Source of the DNA: Myxococcales bacterium
Lineage (GTDB): Bacteria; Myxococcota_A; Bradymonadia; UBA4248
Length of the DNA stretch: 28,164 bases
Assembly (NCBI GenBank): GCA_004554395.1
Contig: SFMP01000001.1
Location: 1 to 28,164 of the forward strand
Direction of reading: 5' to 3'
Each line of letters opens with the position of its first letter. Position 1 is the first letter of the stretch. Below, in pieces: positions 20,624-28,163 of the stretch. Below the pieces are notes generated by a model. That model had not been told where the DNA came from. It did not search any database and worked only from the letters and a program-made list of their open reading frames with translations. Made by a program: the position numbers and the translations under genes.

Positions 20624-22854
20624 TGTCGAAGCCCACATCTGTGCCCGCTGCCGAATCGGCGTGGGTCTTCATCGTCAAAGTCGTCCTCCTCTCGCTTAGC
20701 GTCTTGGGCTATACGTGGTTTCTCATCGCCGGCACGGCGCGAATCGTCGCCGCCGCCGCCGTCATCACCGCTTCATTGCTCGCTCTCGGCTTTTTCCGCA
20801 TTCGCCTGCGACTCGTTTGGTGCCTCCTCATCGCCACCATCATGGCGACCATTGGAATCGCTGGCAGCGCGCTCACGCTCAATACATTCGGCGCACACGA
20901 TGTCGCCTCGACGATTACGCTCTCGCGCTTCTGGTACTACGCATTTATCGTCTTCGGCATCATTCTCACGACGCGATCGCTCGCTTTGCGCTACAAATCG
21001 TGCCAAATCATCGAATCCGCACTATTCTTGGGCACCCTCGTCTACATCTTATTCGGTCACCGAGATTTCAACCTCACTAGCCCACGCGAAATCGCCGATT
21101 ACCTCTACATGAACGGCTACAATCCCATCGACGTCTACCGTTGGCTCGGGATTGGCGCCGCTTTCCTAGCCTTTTTGCTTCTATTCCGCCGGGCGCGATT
21201 CGCCCGCGCCATCTATTCGTTCGCCGTTCTGGCGCTATTGCTCCTCCTCATCCCCACGTCGATTGGCGCCGCTAAACTCGTCCCCGATATCGTCGACCCT
21301 CTCGGATTGCGCTCCAATGACGACCAACAAGCCGACGACGATTCCGACGACGACGATTCCGATGACGACGATTCCGATGACGACGATTCCGATGGCGATT
21401 CCAACGACGACGAAGACGACAATTCGAATTCCGGCGGCGGCTCGTCGAGCAACGAAAAAAGCGATAAAAAGAGCAACAATTCGTCGAACAATAACAACGG
21501 CAATTCGTCGAGTAACGACCCCATTCCCGTCGCCGTCGCCGTATTCTACGACGAATATACGCCACCCGACGGCGTTTTATACTTCCGCCAAAGCGTCCTC
21601 AGCAGCTACGACGGCAATCATCTCGTCGCCTCGACCGTCGACACCGACGTCATTTCGTCGATGCCCACCACGACGCCAAACGAAGCCGAACACCTGCAAA
21701 ATGCCTCCATGCACAGCAACATTGCGACTTCGATGTTCCTCATGCAGTCGCACGCACAGCCACCACAACTCGCCATGGGGCAACGCGTTTTCACCATCCA
21801 AAACCCCGACCCGGCGGTCTTCGTCTCTGCCTACGGCGTCGAAAGCCTCGGCATGACCGTCGACGTCACTCGACTCATCGGCCGCAACAGCATACCCGCC
21901 ACTTGGTCGAAATCGAAGCGCGAACACTACCTCAAAATTCCCGACGACCCACGATATCGCGCACTTTCCGACATCATCGTCCGACAAATCGACCCACGCT
22001 TCGCCGGCGACGACATCGTCAAAGCGCTCTACATCAAAAGCTGGCTCGAAAAAGAAGGCTTCTACACACAAAAGACGCGCCACATCGACAAAAACGACCC
22101 CACGGCCTCGTTCCTCTTTGGCTCTCTACGCGGTTATTGCGTCCATTTCGCGCACTCCGCAGCCCTCCTCCTGCGATCGCAAGGCATAGCCGCGCGCGTC
22201 GCCGTCGGCTACGCCGTCGACAACCGCCTCCGCGGCACAAACTCCGCCGTCCTCATCCTCGGCAACCAAGCACACGCATGGCCCGAAATCTACGTCGATG
22301 GCGTCGGCTGGGTCACTTTCGACATCTACCCCGAAAACGGCGACGAACCCCCACGCGCATTCGTCGACCGCGAACTCGAATCACTCTTCGGCGAACTCGC
22401 ACGTGACGACAAAAGCGGCGGAAAAGCACCCGACGCCACACAAGAACGATTCCAACTCCCTCTACGCGCCATCTACCTCGCACTACTCGCCATCGCCATC
22501 GCAGCCCTCCTCGCCGCCTACATCCGAAAAGTCGTCATCATCGCCCTCGGATTCACCTCAAAATCGCCCAAAACCGCCTACCGCCCCGCGCGCGCCGCCT
22601 TCTTCGTCTGGGCCATGTACGGCCACTCCGTCCACCCCTACGACACCTACGAGGCATTCATCGCCGCCATCCCTGGCACACAAAGCGCCACCGCCAAACT
22701 CTACGACGCCGCCATCGCCGCACGATACGCCCGCACCAGCCCAGCTTCCGCCACGCTCACACCTCTCCTGCGCACCGCCCTCGCCGAAGCTCGCCGGCAA
22801 ACGCCCCTCTGGCGCCGCATCCTAGGCTGGATCAACCCATTTGTCTTCTTCTAG
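20620..22854 (+). CDS. Membrane-bound transglutaminase-like protein (TgpA/DUF3488 type)
   Basis: This is a 744-residue protein. About seven hydrophobic segments lie between residues 15 and 220, followed by a Asp/Ser/Asn-rich linker (about 232-300), a periplasmic-type region and a transglutaminase core. One more membrane segment (about 617-645) and a cytoplasmic tail follow. The catalytic triad is intact: Cys507 in RGYCVHFA, His552 in NQAHAWPEIYVDG and Asp568 in GWVTFDIYP. This matches TgpA-like proteins found after MoxR and DUF58 genes. GTG 20620 overlaps the preceding stop by 4 bp and has AAGGAG 7 nt upstream; ATG 20623 is equally possible. The Asp-rich linker is an unusual insertion. Its substrate is unknown. 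Confidence 0.9.
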   Translation: MMSKPTSVPAAESAWVFIVKVVLLSLSVLGYTWFLIAGTARIVAAAAVITASLLALGFFRIRLRLVWCLLIATIMATIGIAGSALTLNTFGAHDVASTITLSRFWYYAFIVFGIILTTRSLALRYKSCQIIESALFLGTLVYILFGHRDFNLTSPREIADYLYMNGYNPIDVYRWLGIGAAFLAFLLLFRRARFARAIYSFAVLALLLLLIPTSIGAAKLVPDIVDPLGLRSNDDQQADDDSDDDDSDDDDSDDDDSDGDSNDDEDDNSNSGGGSSSNEKSDKKSNNSSNNNNGNSSSNDPIPVAVAVFYDEYTPPDGVLYFRQSVLSSYDGNHLVASTVDTDVISSMPTTTPNEAEHLQNASMHSNIATSMFLMQSHAQPPQLAMGQRVFTIQNPDPAVFVSAYGVESLGMTVDVTRLIGRNSIPATWSKSKREHYLKIPDDPRYRALSDIIVRQIDPRFAGDDIVKALYIKSWLEKEGFYTQKTRHIDKNDPTASFLFGSLRGYCVHFAHSAALLLRSQGIAARVAVGYAVDNRLRGTNSAVLILGNQAHAWPEIYVDGVGWVTFDIYPENGDEPPRAFVDRELESLFGELARDDKSGGKAPDATQERFQLPLRAIYLALLAIAIAALLAAYIRKVVIIALGFTSKSPKTAYRPARAAFFVWAMYGHSVHPYDTYEAFIAAIPGTQSATAKLYDAAIAARYARTSPASATLTPLLRTALAEARRQTPLWRRILGWINPFVFF
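21346..21390 (+). repeat. 15-bp tandem repeat encoding (DDDDS)3
   Basis: Three 15-bp units of the form GAYGACGACGATTCC lie in the acidic linker of the transglutaminase-like protein, with a shortened fourth unit after them. Copy number can vary without frameshift. Confidence 0.88.
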
Positions 22855-22868
22855 CCCCTTGTCGCGCC

Positions 22869-23096
22869 CTATGTCGCTTTGCTCCATACGGGCTCTTTTC
22901 GCCCTATGTCGCTTTGCTCCATACGGGCACTTGTCGCCCTATTGCCTGGCGGCAATACGGGCTCTTTTCGCGCTATTGCCCGCTACGGGCAATACGCGCT
23001 TTTGGCTCCGGCTATGTGCTCGGGCTGGGGCCCTTGCGCGCATACGCCTACGCTACGGCGGCTATGTGCTCGGGCTGGGGCCCTTGCGCGCATACG
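22869..23096 (+). repeat. Array of six CTAT...ATACG hairpin elements (locus 3)
   Basis: There are six elements: two identical 22-mers (22869-22890, 22904-22925), a 21-mer with stem TATTGCC/GGCAATA (22939-22959), a 24-mer with the perfect 9-bp stem TATTGCCCG/CGGGCAATA (22973-22996) and two identical 35-mers (23012-23046, 23062-23096). The first four are separated by near-identical 13-nt linkers (GGCTCTTTTCGCC or close variants). The 35-mers begin CTATGTGCTC and end TTGCGCGCATACG, exactly like the 30-mers at the left end of the window, but their centre is different. No gene lies in 22855-23270. The array starts 14 nt after the transglutaminase stop. Confidence 0.87.
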
Positions 23097-23107
23097 CCGC
23101 CTTTTTC

Positions 23108-23126
23108 GCCCGCCCACTGGGCGGGC
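23108..23126. repeat. GC-rich perfect hairpin at the end of locus 3
   Basis: GCCCGCCC (23108-23115) pairs with GGGCGGGC (23119-23126) around loop ACT. The stem resembles that of element A at 4032-4065 but lacks the CTAT and ATACG ends. There is no T-run after it; a T-run precedes it. It may be a worn member of the hairpin family. Confidence 0.6.
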
Positions 23127-23270
23127 GCCCGTCTTGGCGCATTCCAAAGAAAGTTTTTTATTTTTTATCGTGTCCAATCACGTGTTAAACTATATATGCA
23201 CGCCGTTGGCGCGTGACGCAGTGCGTTACAAGCCAATAGTTGCTTTGGCCTAGATCTGGAGGAATGGGCA

Positions 23271-24077
23271 ATGGGCGATCCCTCATTTCAACTCGTGTTT
23301 CTTGGCACGGGCAATGCCATGTCGAAGTTACCGTTTAACAGCCATACCAATGCGCTTCTCACGGTCCACGGACATCAATTCTTGATCGATTGCGGTTTCC
23401 TTTGCCCAACGGCTTTTGCCCACGCAAATATGTCGATGGATGGCATCGAAGCCTATTTCATTTCCCACTTGCACGGCGACCACGTCACGGGCATCGAAGA
23501 AGTCTGCTTCAGATCGTATTTCTGCCTCAAGCGGCGCATCCCGCTTTGGTTGCCGGCCAATCACTTCACGAAGTATTCGGGCATCGATGGCGCCGATATC
23601 TGGGAGAACTGCTTGCGCGGATCGCTCGAAACATACGATCTAGAAGTCGATCCGCCAAAACTCCTCACGCTCTCCGATTACGCCGATGTGACCTTGCTCT
23701 TCGAAGACGTGCCATTTGATTTCTACGGACTAAAACTCGAGCTCATACGCGTCGATCACGCACCAAATCGCCCGTGCTATGGCCTAAAGATCGGCGACAA
23801 AGTCGTCTATACGGGCGATTCGACGTTTTCGCGGAAAAATATCGATTCTTGGCTCGATAGCGGTGTCGAACGCATATTCCACGACGTCTGCTTCTGCAAT
23901 AATTGTTGCGGAATCCACGCCAGCTATGCGTCGTTTTGGGACTTGCCCGAAGACATGGCGCGTCGCATCACGTTCATGCACCTCCCCGACAACTGCGACG
24001 GCGACATCGTCCGCGCGCTCGAACAAAAGCACTACACTTTTGCCGAGCGCATGAAAGTCTACGATTTCGCTTCCTAA
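23271..24077 (+). CDS. Metallo-beta-lactamase-fold hydrolase
   Basis: This is a 268-residue cytoplasmic enzyme. It opens with LVFLGTGNAMSKLPFNSHTNALL, followed by the zinc motif HLHGDH (His66, His68, Asp70, His71). Further likely ligands are His163 in VDHAPNRP, Asp183 in YTGDSTF and His237 in FMHLPDN, so both metal sites look complete. The overall layout resembles RNase Z-like and related MBL hydrolases, but I cannot assign a substrate. An odd Cys cluster, CFCNNCC (207-213), precedes GIHASY. ATG 23271 is preceded by GGAGGA (23258-23263) at 7 nt. The gene is convergent with ftsI, with only 17 nt between the two stops. Confidence 0.88.
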   Translation: MGDPSFQLVFLGTGNAMSKLPFNSHTNALLTVHGHQFLIDCGFLCPTAFAHANMSMDGIEAYFISHLHGDHVTGIEEVCFRSYFCLKRRIPLWLPANHFTKYSGIDGADIWENCLRGSLETYDLEVDPPKLLTLSDYADVTLLFEDVPFDFYGLKLELIRVDHAPNRPCYGLKIGDKVVYTGDSTFSRKNIDSWLDSGVERIFHDVCFCNNCCGIHASYASFWDLPEDMARRITFMHLPDNCDGDIVRALEQKHYTFAERMKVYDFAS

Positions 24078-24094
24078 ATCGCGCCCCAAACGCC

Positions 24095-26137
24095 CTATTT
24101 ATAGTAATTCGCCATGGTGAGCTCGACGCGCGTATGTGCCGATACGGTCGAACCCGATGGCGGCCATTGCGCTGTCACATAGCCGGCGTGCAAGATATTG
24201 GCGCCGAGGCAATTCGCCTTGGCGAATTGCAACGCATGATAAGCCGTCATGCCCGCAAAATCGGGCACGGTAACCGTTTGTGGGCAACTCTCGGGGCGGT
24301 GTGGTGCCACGATTGGCGGTGCATCGGCGGCACGTCGGGCCGCCGCACGATACGCCTCCTTGTCGAACGGATCGGCAATCCCATCGTCGACCGATTTCGG
24401 ATAAACGCCGCGATAGGGCAAAATCTGCGATACGATTTCGGCAAAAACGGGGGCGGCGACAAAACCACCGCTATGTTGTGGGCGCGGTGCGTCGACCATG
24501 ACGACGACGACGACATTTGGATCGTCGATCGGCGCAATCCCGACGAAGTTAGCCATGTATTCGTGGCCATAAGTGCGCGTTTTGGGGTCGATTTTTTGTG
24601 CCGTTCCCGTCTTTCCTCCGACCCGATAACCCTTGACCCAAGCTCGCATTCCCGTGCCCTCGGCGACGACGCGTTCCATCGCACGCATGACCGTTTGCGC
24701 CGATTTGTCTTCGATGACTTTGGCGATTTCTTGGGGCGATCCTTGCTCAATGATATCCCCGTCGACGTCGCGAATTTCTCGAATGAGCCAGGGACGCATC
24801 ATTTTGCCGCCGTTTGCAATCGCACCGACTGCCGTGGCGAGTTGTATCGGCGAAACGCTAATCCCATGGCCAAAGGCGATGTTGGCAAACATGACCTCCG
24901 CCCATTTCGTGTAATTCCAAAGGATACCTGCCGATTCGCCGTGTAGACCGATACCCGTTTTGCGCCCAAATCCAAACGACTTGAGATAATTGTAAAACCC
25001 TTCTTTGCCGAGCTTTTGCGCCAAGTGATACGCACCGATATTCGACGATTCGCTCACGACGAGTTCTGCCGTCATGTTGGGGATTGCATGCGTGTCGGAT
25101 ATCGTATGTTTGCCGATCTTGAGTTTGCCGTGGTCTTGAGAAACGGGATCGTTGGGGCGCACGCGCGCCCCGTCGACTGCCGACGCATAAGTGATGAGCT
25201 TCATCATGCTCCCCGGTTCGTAGGCGTCGAGCACGGCGCGGTTGCGCATCGCGTCTTTGTCGTAGTCTCGGTAGCGATTCGGGTTAAAGCGCGGCCAATT
25301 GGCCATGGCGAGTACTTCGCCCGTGTGCGGATCGAGAACGACGGCAACTGCCGATTTGGCCGAGAACTTTTTGCTCACGCGTTCGAGAGCCGTTTCGGCG
25401 ACTTTTTGGATGTATTGATCGAGCGTGAGAACGAGTGAGCTCCCTTCGAGGTCGTTGAGGCGCGGCGCATCGGTCATCAAGATCATGTGATTTCGCGCAT
25501 CGCGCGTGCCGTGGACTTTCAGAACGCTGCCGCGTAAATTCTTGTCGTATGTCGCTTCGAGACCTTCGAGACCGACGTTATCGATCCCGGCGAAGCCGAT
25601 GATTTGCCCGGCGAGCTCTTGACCTGGGTAATAACGCTTGCTTTCGCGCTTTGTACCGACTCCGTGGATGTTGAGCGCTTTGACGGCTGCGCCTTTTTCG
25701 GGCGTCGTCTTGCGCACGAGCCAAGCAAACGACACGTCTTTATCGAGAACTTGTCGCACCGCCCCCAAGTCCATTTCGAGCGCTTTGCTCAGTTCGACTG
25801 CCGCCTTGCCCTTGTCGACGATCTTTCGCGGATGGACGAAAACACTGGGCGTTTCGACGCTAATGGCGAGCTCAAAGCCGTTGCGATCGTAGATATAGCC
25901 TCGATGGCCGTCGAGTTCGCTTTCGCCGCCGGCGCCGAGCGTCATGCTACCTGCCGATTGCCGCTCCGAACGCGCACGCAAATGCTCCTCGGCTTCGGCC
26001 GTCTGTAACATGTAGATATGGACGGCTACGCCCGTAAAACAAACGAGGAATATGCTCCAAATGACGATGAGCTGGCGCTTTGCCGTCTTTTCAATTCGTT
26101 TTCGCTGTGCGGCTTCTTCGCGCGCTGGGTTATCCAT
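24095..26137 (-). CDS. ftsI: Septal peptidoglycan transpeptidase FtsI (PBP3), with a PASTA domain
   Basis: This is a class B penicillin-binding protein that cross-links septal peptidoglycan with FtsW. In the 680-residue product a transmembrane segment (about 23-43) is followed by the dimerisation region, with RGYIYDRNG (about 79-87). The transpeptidase domain has EPGSMMK (catalytic Ser310, Lys313), SSN (364-366) and KTGTAQK (KTG 509-511). The residue after the nucleophile is Met where Thr is common. A single PASTA domain (about 615-675, PDFAGMTAYHALQFAKANCL) ends the protein, as in many non-enterobacterial FtsI/SpoVD. I chose ATG 26137 because GGGAG lies 8 nt upstream. ATG 26152, which overlaps the ftsL stop (TAATG) and adds 5 residues, is the alternative. 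No murE follows. Confidence 0.94.
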   Translation of the reverse strand: MDNPAREEAAQRKRIEKTAKRQLIVIWSIFLVCFTGVAVHIYMLQTAEAEEHLRARSERQSAGSMTLGAGGESELDGHRGYIYDRNGFELAISVETPSVFVHPRKIVDKGKAAVELSKALEMDLGAVRQVLDKDVSFAWLVRKTTPEKGAAVKALNIHGVGTKRESKRYYPGQELAGQIIGFAGIDNVGLEGLEATYDKNLRGSVLKVHGTRDARNHMILMTDAPRLNDLEGSSLVLTLDQYIQKVAETALERVSKKFSAKSAVAVVLDPHTGEVLAMANWPRFNPNRYRDYDKDAMRNRAVLDAYEPGSMMKLITYASAVDGARVRPNDPVSQDHGKLKIGKHTISDTHAIPNMTAELVVSESSNIGAYHLAQKLGKEGFYNYLKSFGFGRKTGIGLHGESAGILWNYTKWAEVMFANIAFGHGISVSPIQLATAVGAIANGGKMMRPWLIREIRDVDGDIIEQGSPQEIAKVIEDKSAQTVMRAMERVVAEGTGMRAWVKGYRVGGKTGTAQKIDPKTRTYGHEYMANFVGIAPIDDPNVVVVVMVDAPRPQHSGGFVAAPVFAEIVSQILPYRGVYPKSVDDGIADPFDKEAYRAAARRAADAPPIVAPHRPESCPQTVTVPDFAGMTAYHALQFAKANCLGANILHAGYVTAQWPPSGSTVSAHTRVELTMANYYK

Positions 26138-26151
26138 GGCGGTAGCTCCCA

Positions 26152-26952
26152 TTACTTATCGCCGATGCGGCGCACGTTGTCGAGCCCATCGAGCCGACGA
26201 CCCCCGCCATCGGCGCGTTTCGCTTCGTGAACGATGATGATTTGATCGGGGCGAATCGTCGACATCCCGAGCTGCTGCGTCGCGTATGGCTCGAGGCGCT
26301 CGCGTCGACTCAAAACGCGCAATTCGATGCGCAATTTGCGATTTTCTTCCAGTAACGCCTCGCGCGTCGATATCGCCTCGCTCAAGTTGTATCCCAAATT
26401 GAGATCGCGATGCTTGTAATAGACTTGTATGATGAGCAAAGTAATGACGATGAGCGTAGCGCCACAAATGAGCCACAAACGCCCCGATCGCTGCCGCGTG
26501 CCCGCTATCGTCATCAAAGCTTGGCTAAACGCTCGCCCCTGCTGGCGCAACAATACCGATAGCTCTCGCTCTTGCACACCGCGCTTCTGCGCCGCCGACA
26601 ACCGCTCGATCTCGATGGGCACAGTGCCAGCCTTGTCCGAAGCCAAAAGACTTCCTGCCGCTCCGACGTCTTTTGCCGTTCCAACGTCTTTTGCTGCTCC
26701 AACGTCTTTTGCCGTTCCAACGTCTTTTGCCGTTCCATCATCTTTCGAAGAATTTTCTTCGACAATTCGTTTCTTTATCGAATTATCTTCAATGACTTGT
26801 TTCTTCGTCGAATTCTCTTCGTTCGTCTGTTTATCTTCGCCTTGGCTCCGATCTATCGAATTCTCGTCGCCAATCGTATTTTGATCAATTGCCTCATCCA
26901 TGGCGATGGAATCGTCGATGTGAAGCATATCGCGGTGCGTATCGGGCTGCAT
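26152..26952 (-). CDS. ftsL: FtsL-like cell-division protein with a long repetitive N-terminal extension
   Basis: This is a 266-residue bitopic membrane protein. Residues 1 to about 155 form a cytoplasmic, charged, low-complexity extension with DNSIKKR/EENSSKK-like repeats and a KDVGTA hexapeptide repeat (about 75-99). One transmembrane segment (about 159-178) and a heptad-rich coiled coil (about 188-215) follow, then the FtsL-type ending EPYATQQLGMSTIRPDQIIIV (221-241). This topology, and its position directly upstream of ftsI, identify it as FtsL, a subunit of the FtsQLB/FtsWI divisome complex. FtsL normally has about 90-130 residues, so the extension is unusual. ATG 26952 has GGAGGA just upstream; the frame is open further. 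mraZ and rsmH are absent upstream. Confidence 0.82.
   Translation of the reverse strand: MQPDTHRDMLHIDDSIAMDEAIDQNTIGDENSIDRSQGEDKQTNEENSTKKQVIEDNSIKKRIVEENSSKDDGTAKDVGTAKDVGAAKDVGTAKDVGAAGSLLASDKAGTVPIEIERLSAAQKRGVQERELSVLLRQQGRAFSQALMTIAGTRQRSGRLWLICGATLIVITLLIIQVYYKHRDLNLGYNLSEAISTREALLEENRKLRIELRVLSRRERLEPYATQQLGMSTIRPDQIIIVHEAKRADGGGRRLDGLDNVRRIGDK
26662..26733 (-). repeat. Four 18-bp tandem repeats in ftsL
   Basis: Four near-identical 18-bp units encode the hexapeptide KDVG(T/A)A in the N-terminal extension of the FtsL-like protein; a fifth, diverged unit follows. Copy change keeps the reading frame. Confidence 0.88.
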
Positions 26953-27062
26953 CGTCGTCCTCCTCGCCGCGCAATCTGGCGCAAATGCCAACGAAATGCA
27001 AGATTTTGGGGTTGGAGGCTGGCCGCGCGTCGCGCAAAAAATATGGTTGCTAGCATTCTACT

Positions 27063-27092
27063 TTGAAATAGAACGCCATAATGCGCTAATAA
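27063..27092 (+). promoter_or_regulatory. Candidate promoter for the terminal lipoprotein gene
   Basis: TTGAAA (27063-27068), an 18-nt spacer and TAATAA (27087-27092) lie in the divergent region between ftsL and the lipoprotein gene, about 90 nt before its start codon. Confidence 0.4.
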
Positions 27093-27181
27093 GAGCCAGA
27101 GATGGTAGCGTCAATAGATGCGACAAAGCACTTTTTTGTTCGAGTGCGCTACCGAGAAAGACAATACATGGAGGAAGTCTT

Positions 27182-27898
27182 ATGTGGAGATGTATTGGCT
27201 GTTGTCTGATGATGTGTTTGCTATTCATCGGCTGTAAATCAGAACCGACGATAGAAGGTGTGCCCGTTGCGCAGATCAGTGTTCAGCCCAAACCCGAAGA
27301 ATCTAATGATATTGAAAAAAACACTGAAAATAGTGAATACGGATTAGATGGCGTTCGCAAAGCGTCTGATTCTGAACGCCTGTATGGATCTGTTGTGCCC
27401 GTTGGATGGCAATTGACGAGTAGAACGAATATTGAAACGCGTTTTCACGTCGATGGAATGAGTGAGCTTCAAATACGTGAGTTTTTGGAGAAGTATTTCC
27501 CGTATCAGTTCATGCGACATGAGCGCAAGTTAGACCTGTTTTATGTTGAGCCAGAAATATTAGAAGAATATGCAGGCGACAAAATTATACCAAGTCTCGA
27601 TCTCAACGTATTTAAGCCAGAAACGCCACTGCTGATCAAAGTATATTACAATAAACGCCTGAAACGGTATGAATGGATATATAGAGATCCTGCCTCGATT
27701 ATGCCGCCAGAAGTCAAAGAAGTTGCTGATGCCGATGTTGGTACGCCTACCGAAGATCTGATGATGATTCAGATGACGGCTCAAAAATTATGCGATGCTT
27801 GCGAAGAGCGCCATCCAAACACGAGTGCCGAAGATTTGGCTGAAATCTGCCGTTCTTGCGATGAGTATCGCCAGAAGCTGAAAGATATCGAAGAATAG
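27182..27898 (+). CDS. Hypothetical lipoprotein (238 aa)
   Basis: ATG 27182 has GGAGG (27170-27174) 7 nt upstream. The product has a Cys-rich lipoprotein signal ending FIGC (Cys18). A short acidic linker (about 20-60) follows, then a region that looks folded, containing GSVVPVGWQLTSRTNIETRFHVDGMSELQIREFLEKYFPYQF. The end, with CDACEERHPNTSAEDLAEICRSCDEYRQKLKDIEE, is helical and has four Cys residues in a C-x2-C...C-x2-C arrangement that could bind metal or form disulfides. I do not recognise the family. The gene is AT-richer than its neighbours and lacks their TCG/CGA codon preference. It stands alone, divergent from ftsL and convergent with the next gene. Confidence 0.82.
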   Translation: MWRCIGCCLMMCLLFIGCKSEPTIEGVPVAQISVQPKPEESNDIEKNTENSEYGLDGVRKASDSERLYGSVVPVGWQLTSRTNIETRFHVDGMSELQIREFLEKYFPYQFMRHERKLDLFYVEPEILEEYAGDKIIPSLDLNVFKPETPLLIKVYYNKRLKRYEWIYRDPASIMPPEVKEVADADVGTPTEDLMMIQMTAQKLCDACEERHPNTSAEDLAEICRSCDEYRQKLKDIEE

Positions 27899-27905
27899 AC
27901 GCACA

Positions 27906-27935
27906 TTGCGGTGAATCAAATGGGATTCACCGCAA
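27906..27935. terminator. Strong stem-loop between two convergent genes
   Basis: A perfect 12-bp stem, TTGCGGTGAATC (27906-27917) with 27924-27935, encloses a 6-nt loop 7 nt after the lipoprotein stop and 21 nt before the stop of the minus-strand gene. No T-run follows on either strand. It could serve as a shared 3' barrier; conventional intrinsic termination is uncertain. Confidence 0.5.
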
Positions 27936-27956
27936 GTCGTCTAATGAGCGAACGAA

Positions 27957-28163
27957 TTATTCGTAAACTGTAGCCCACTTCATCTTTTTAGACTCAGCTT
28001 TAATAGAGTCGAGGTTCATCGTGAACGTTTGAAGCCCGCCCGTATCGGAATCGACGAGCTTGCTCTTGTCTTTATCGGCGCCCGATATTTGCGGCTTTGC
28101 GCCTGTTTGTGCGACGAGCTGTGGCACCGAGAATTTGCCATTATCGCCTGCACAAAACAGCTG
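27957..28163 (-). CDS. Partial CDS, C-terminal 68 residues of an unrecognised protein
   Basis: A minus-strand frame runs from the right edge to a TAA stop at 27957-27959. Its 68 visible codons include DNGKFSVPQLVAQTGAKPQ and end in NLDSIKAESKKMKWATVYE. Codon use (many GCA, CTC, GTC, CGAT words) is similar to other genes in the window, and no stop interrupts it, so I take it as the real 3' end of a gene that starts outside. I recognise no domain. Confidence 0.6.
   Translation of the reverse strand, partial: QLFCAGDNGKFSVPQLVAQTGAKPQISGADKDKSKLVDSDTGGLQTFTMNLDSIKAESKKMKWATVYE

Noticed and set aside
22869..23096. CRISPR array
   Set aside because: The repeated units differ in sequence and are themselves hairpins, the linkers are 13 nt and nearly identical rather than unique, and no cas gene is nearby.
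23108..23126. Rho-independent terminator at the GC-rich hairpin
   Set aside because: The stem is strong, but the T-run lies before it and none follows on the plus strand, so I listed it as a repeat instead.
23903..24946. A 347-codon forward frame across the MBL and ftsI genes
   Set aside because: It overlaps the end of the MBL gene in another frame and is antisense to well-conserved ftsI motifs (SSN, KTG), so it is a shadow.
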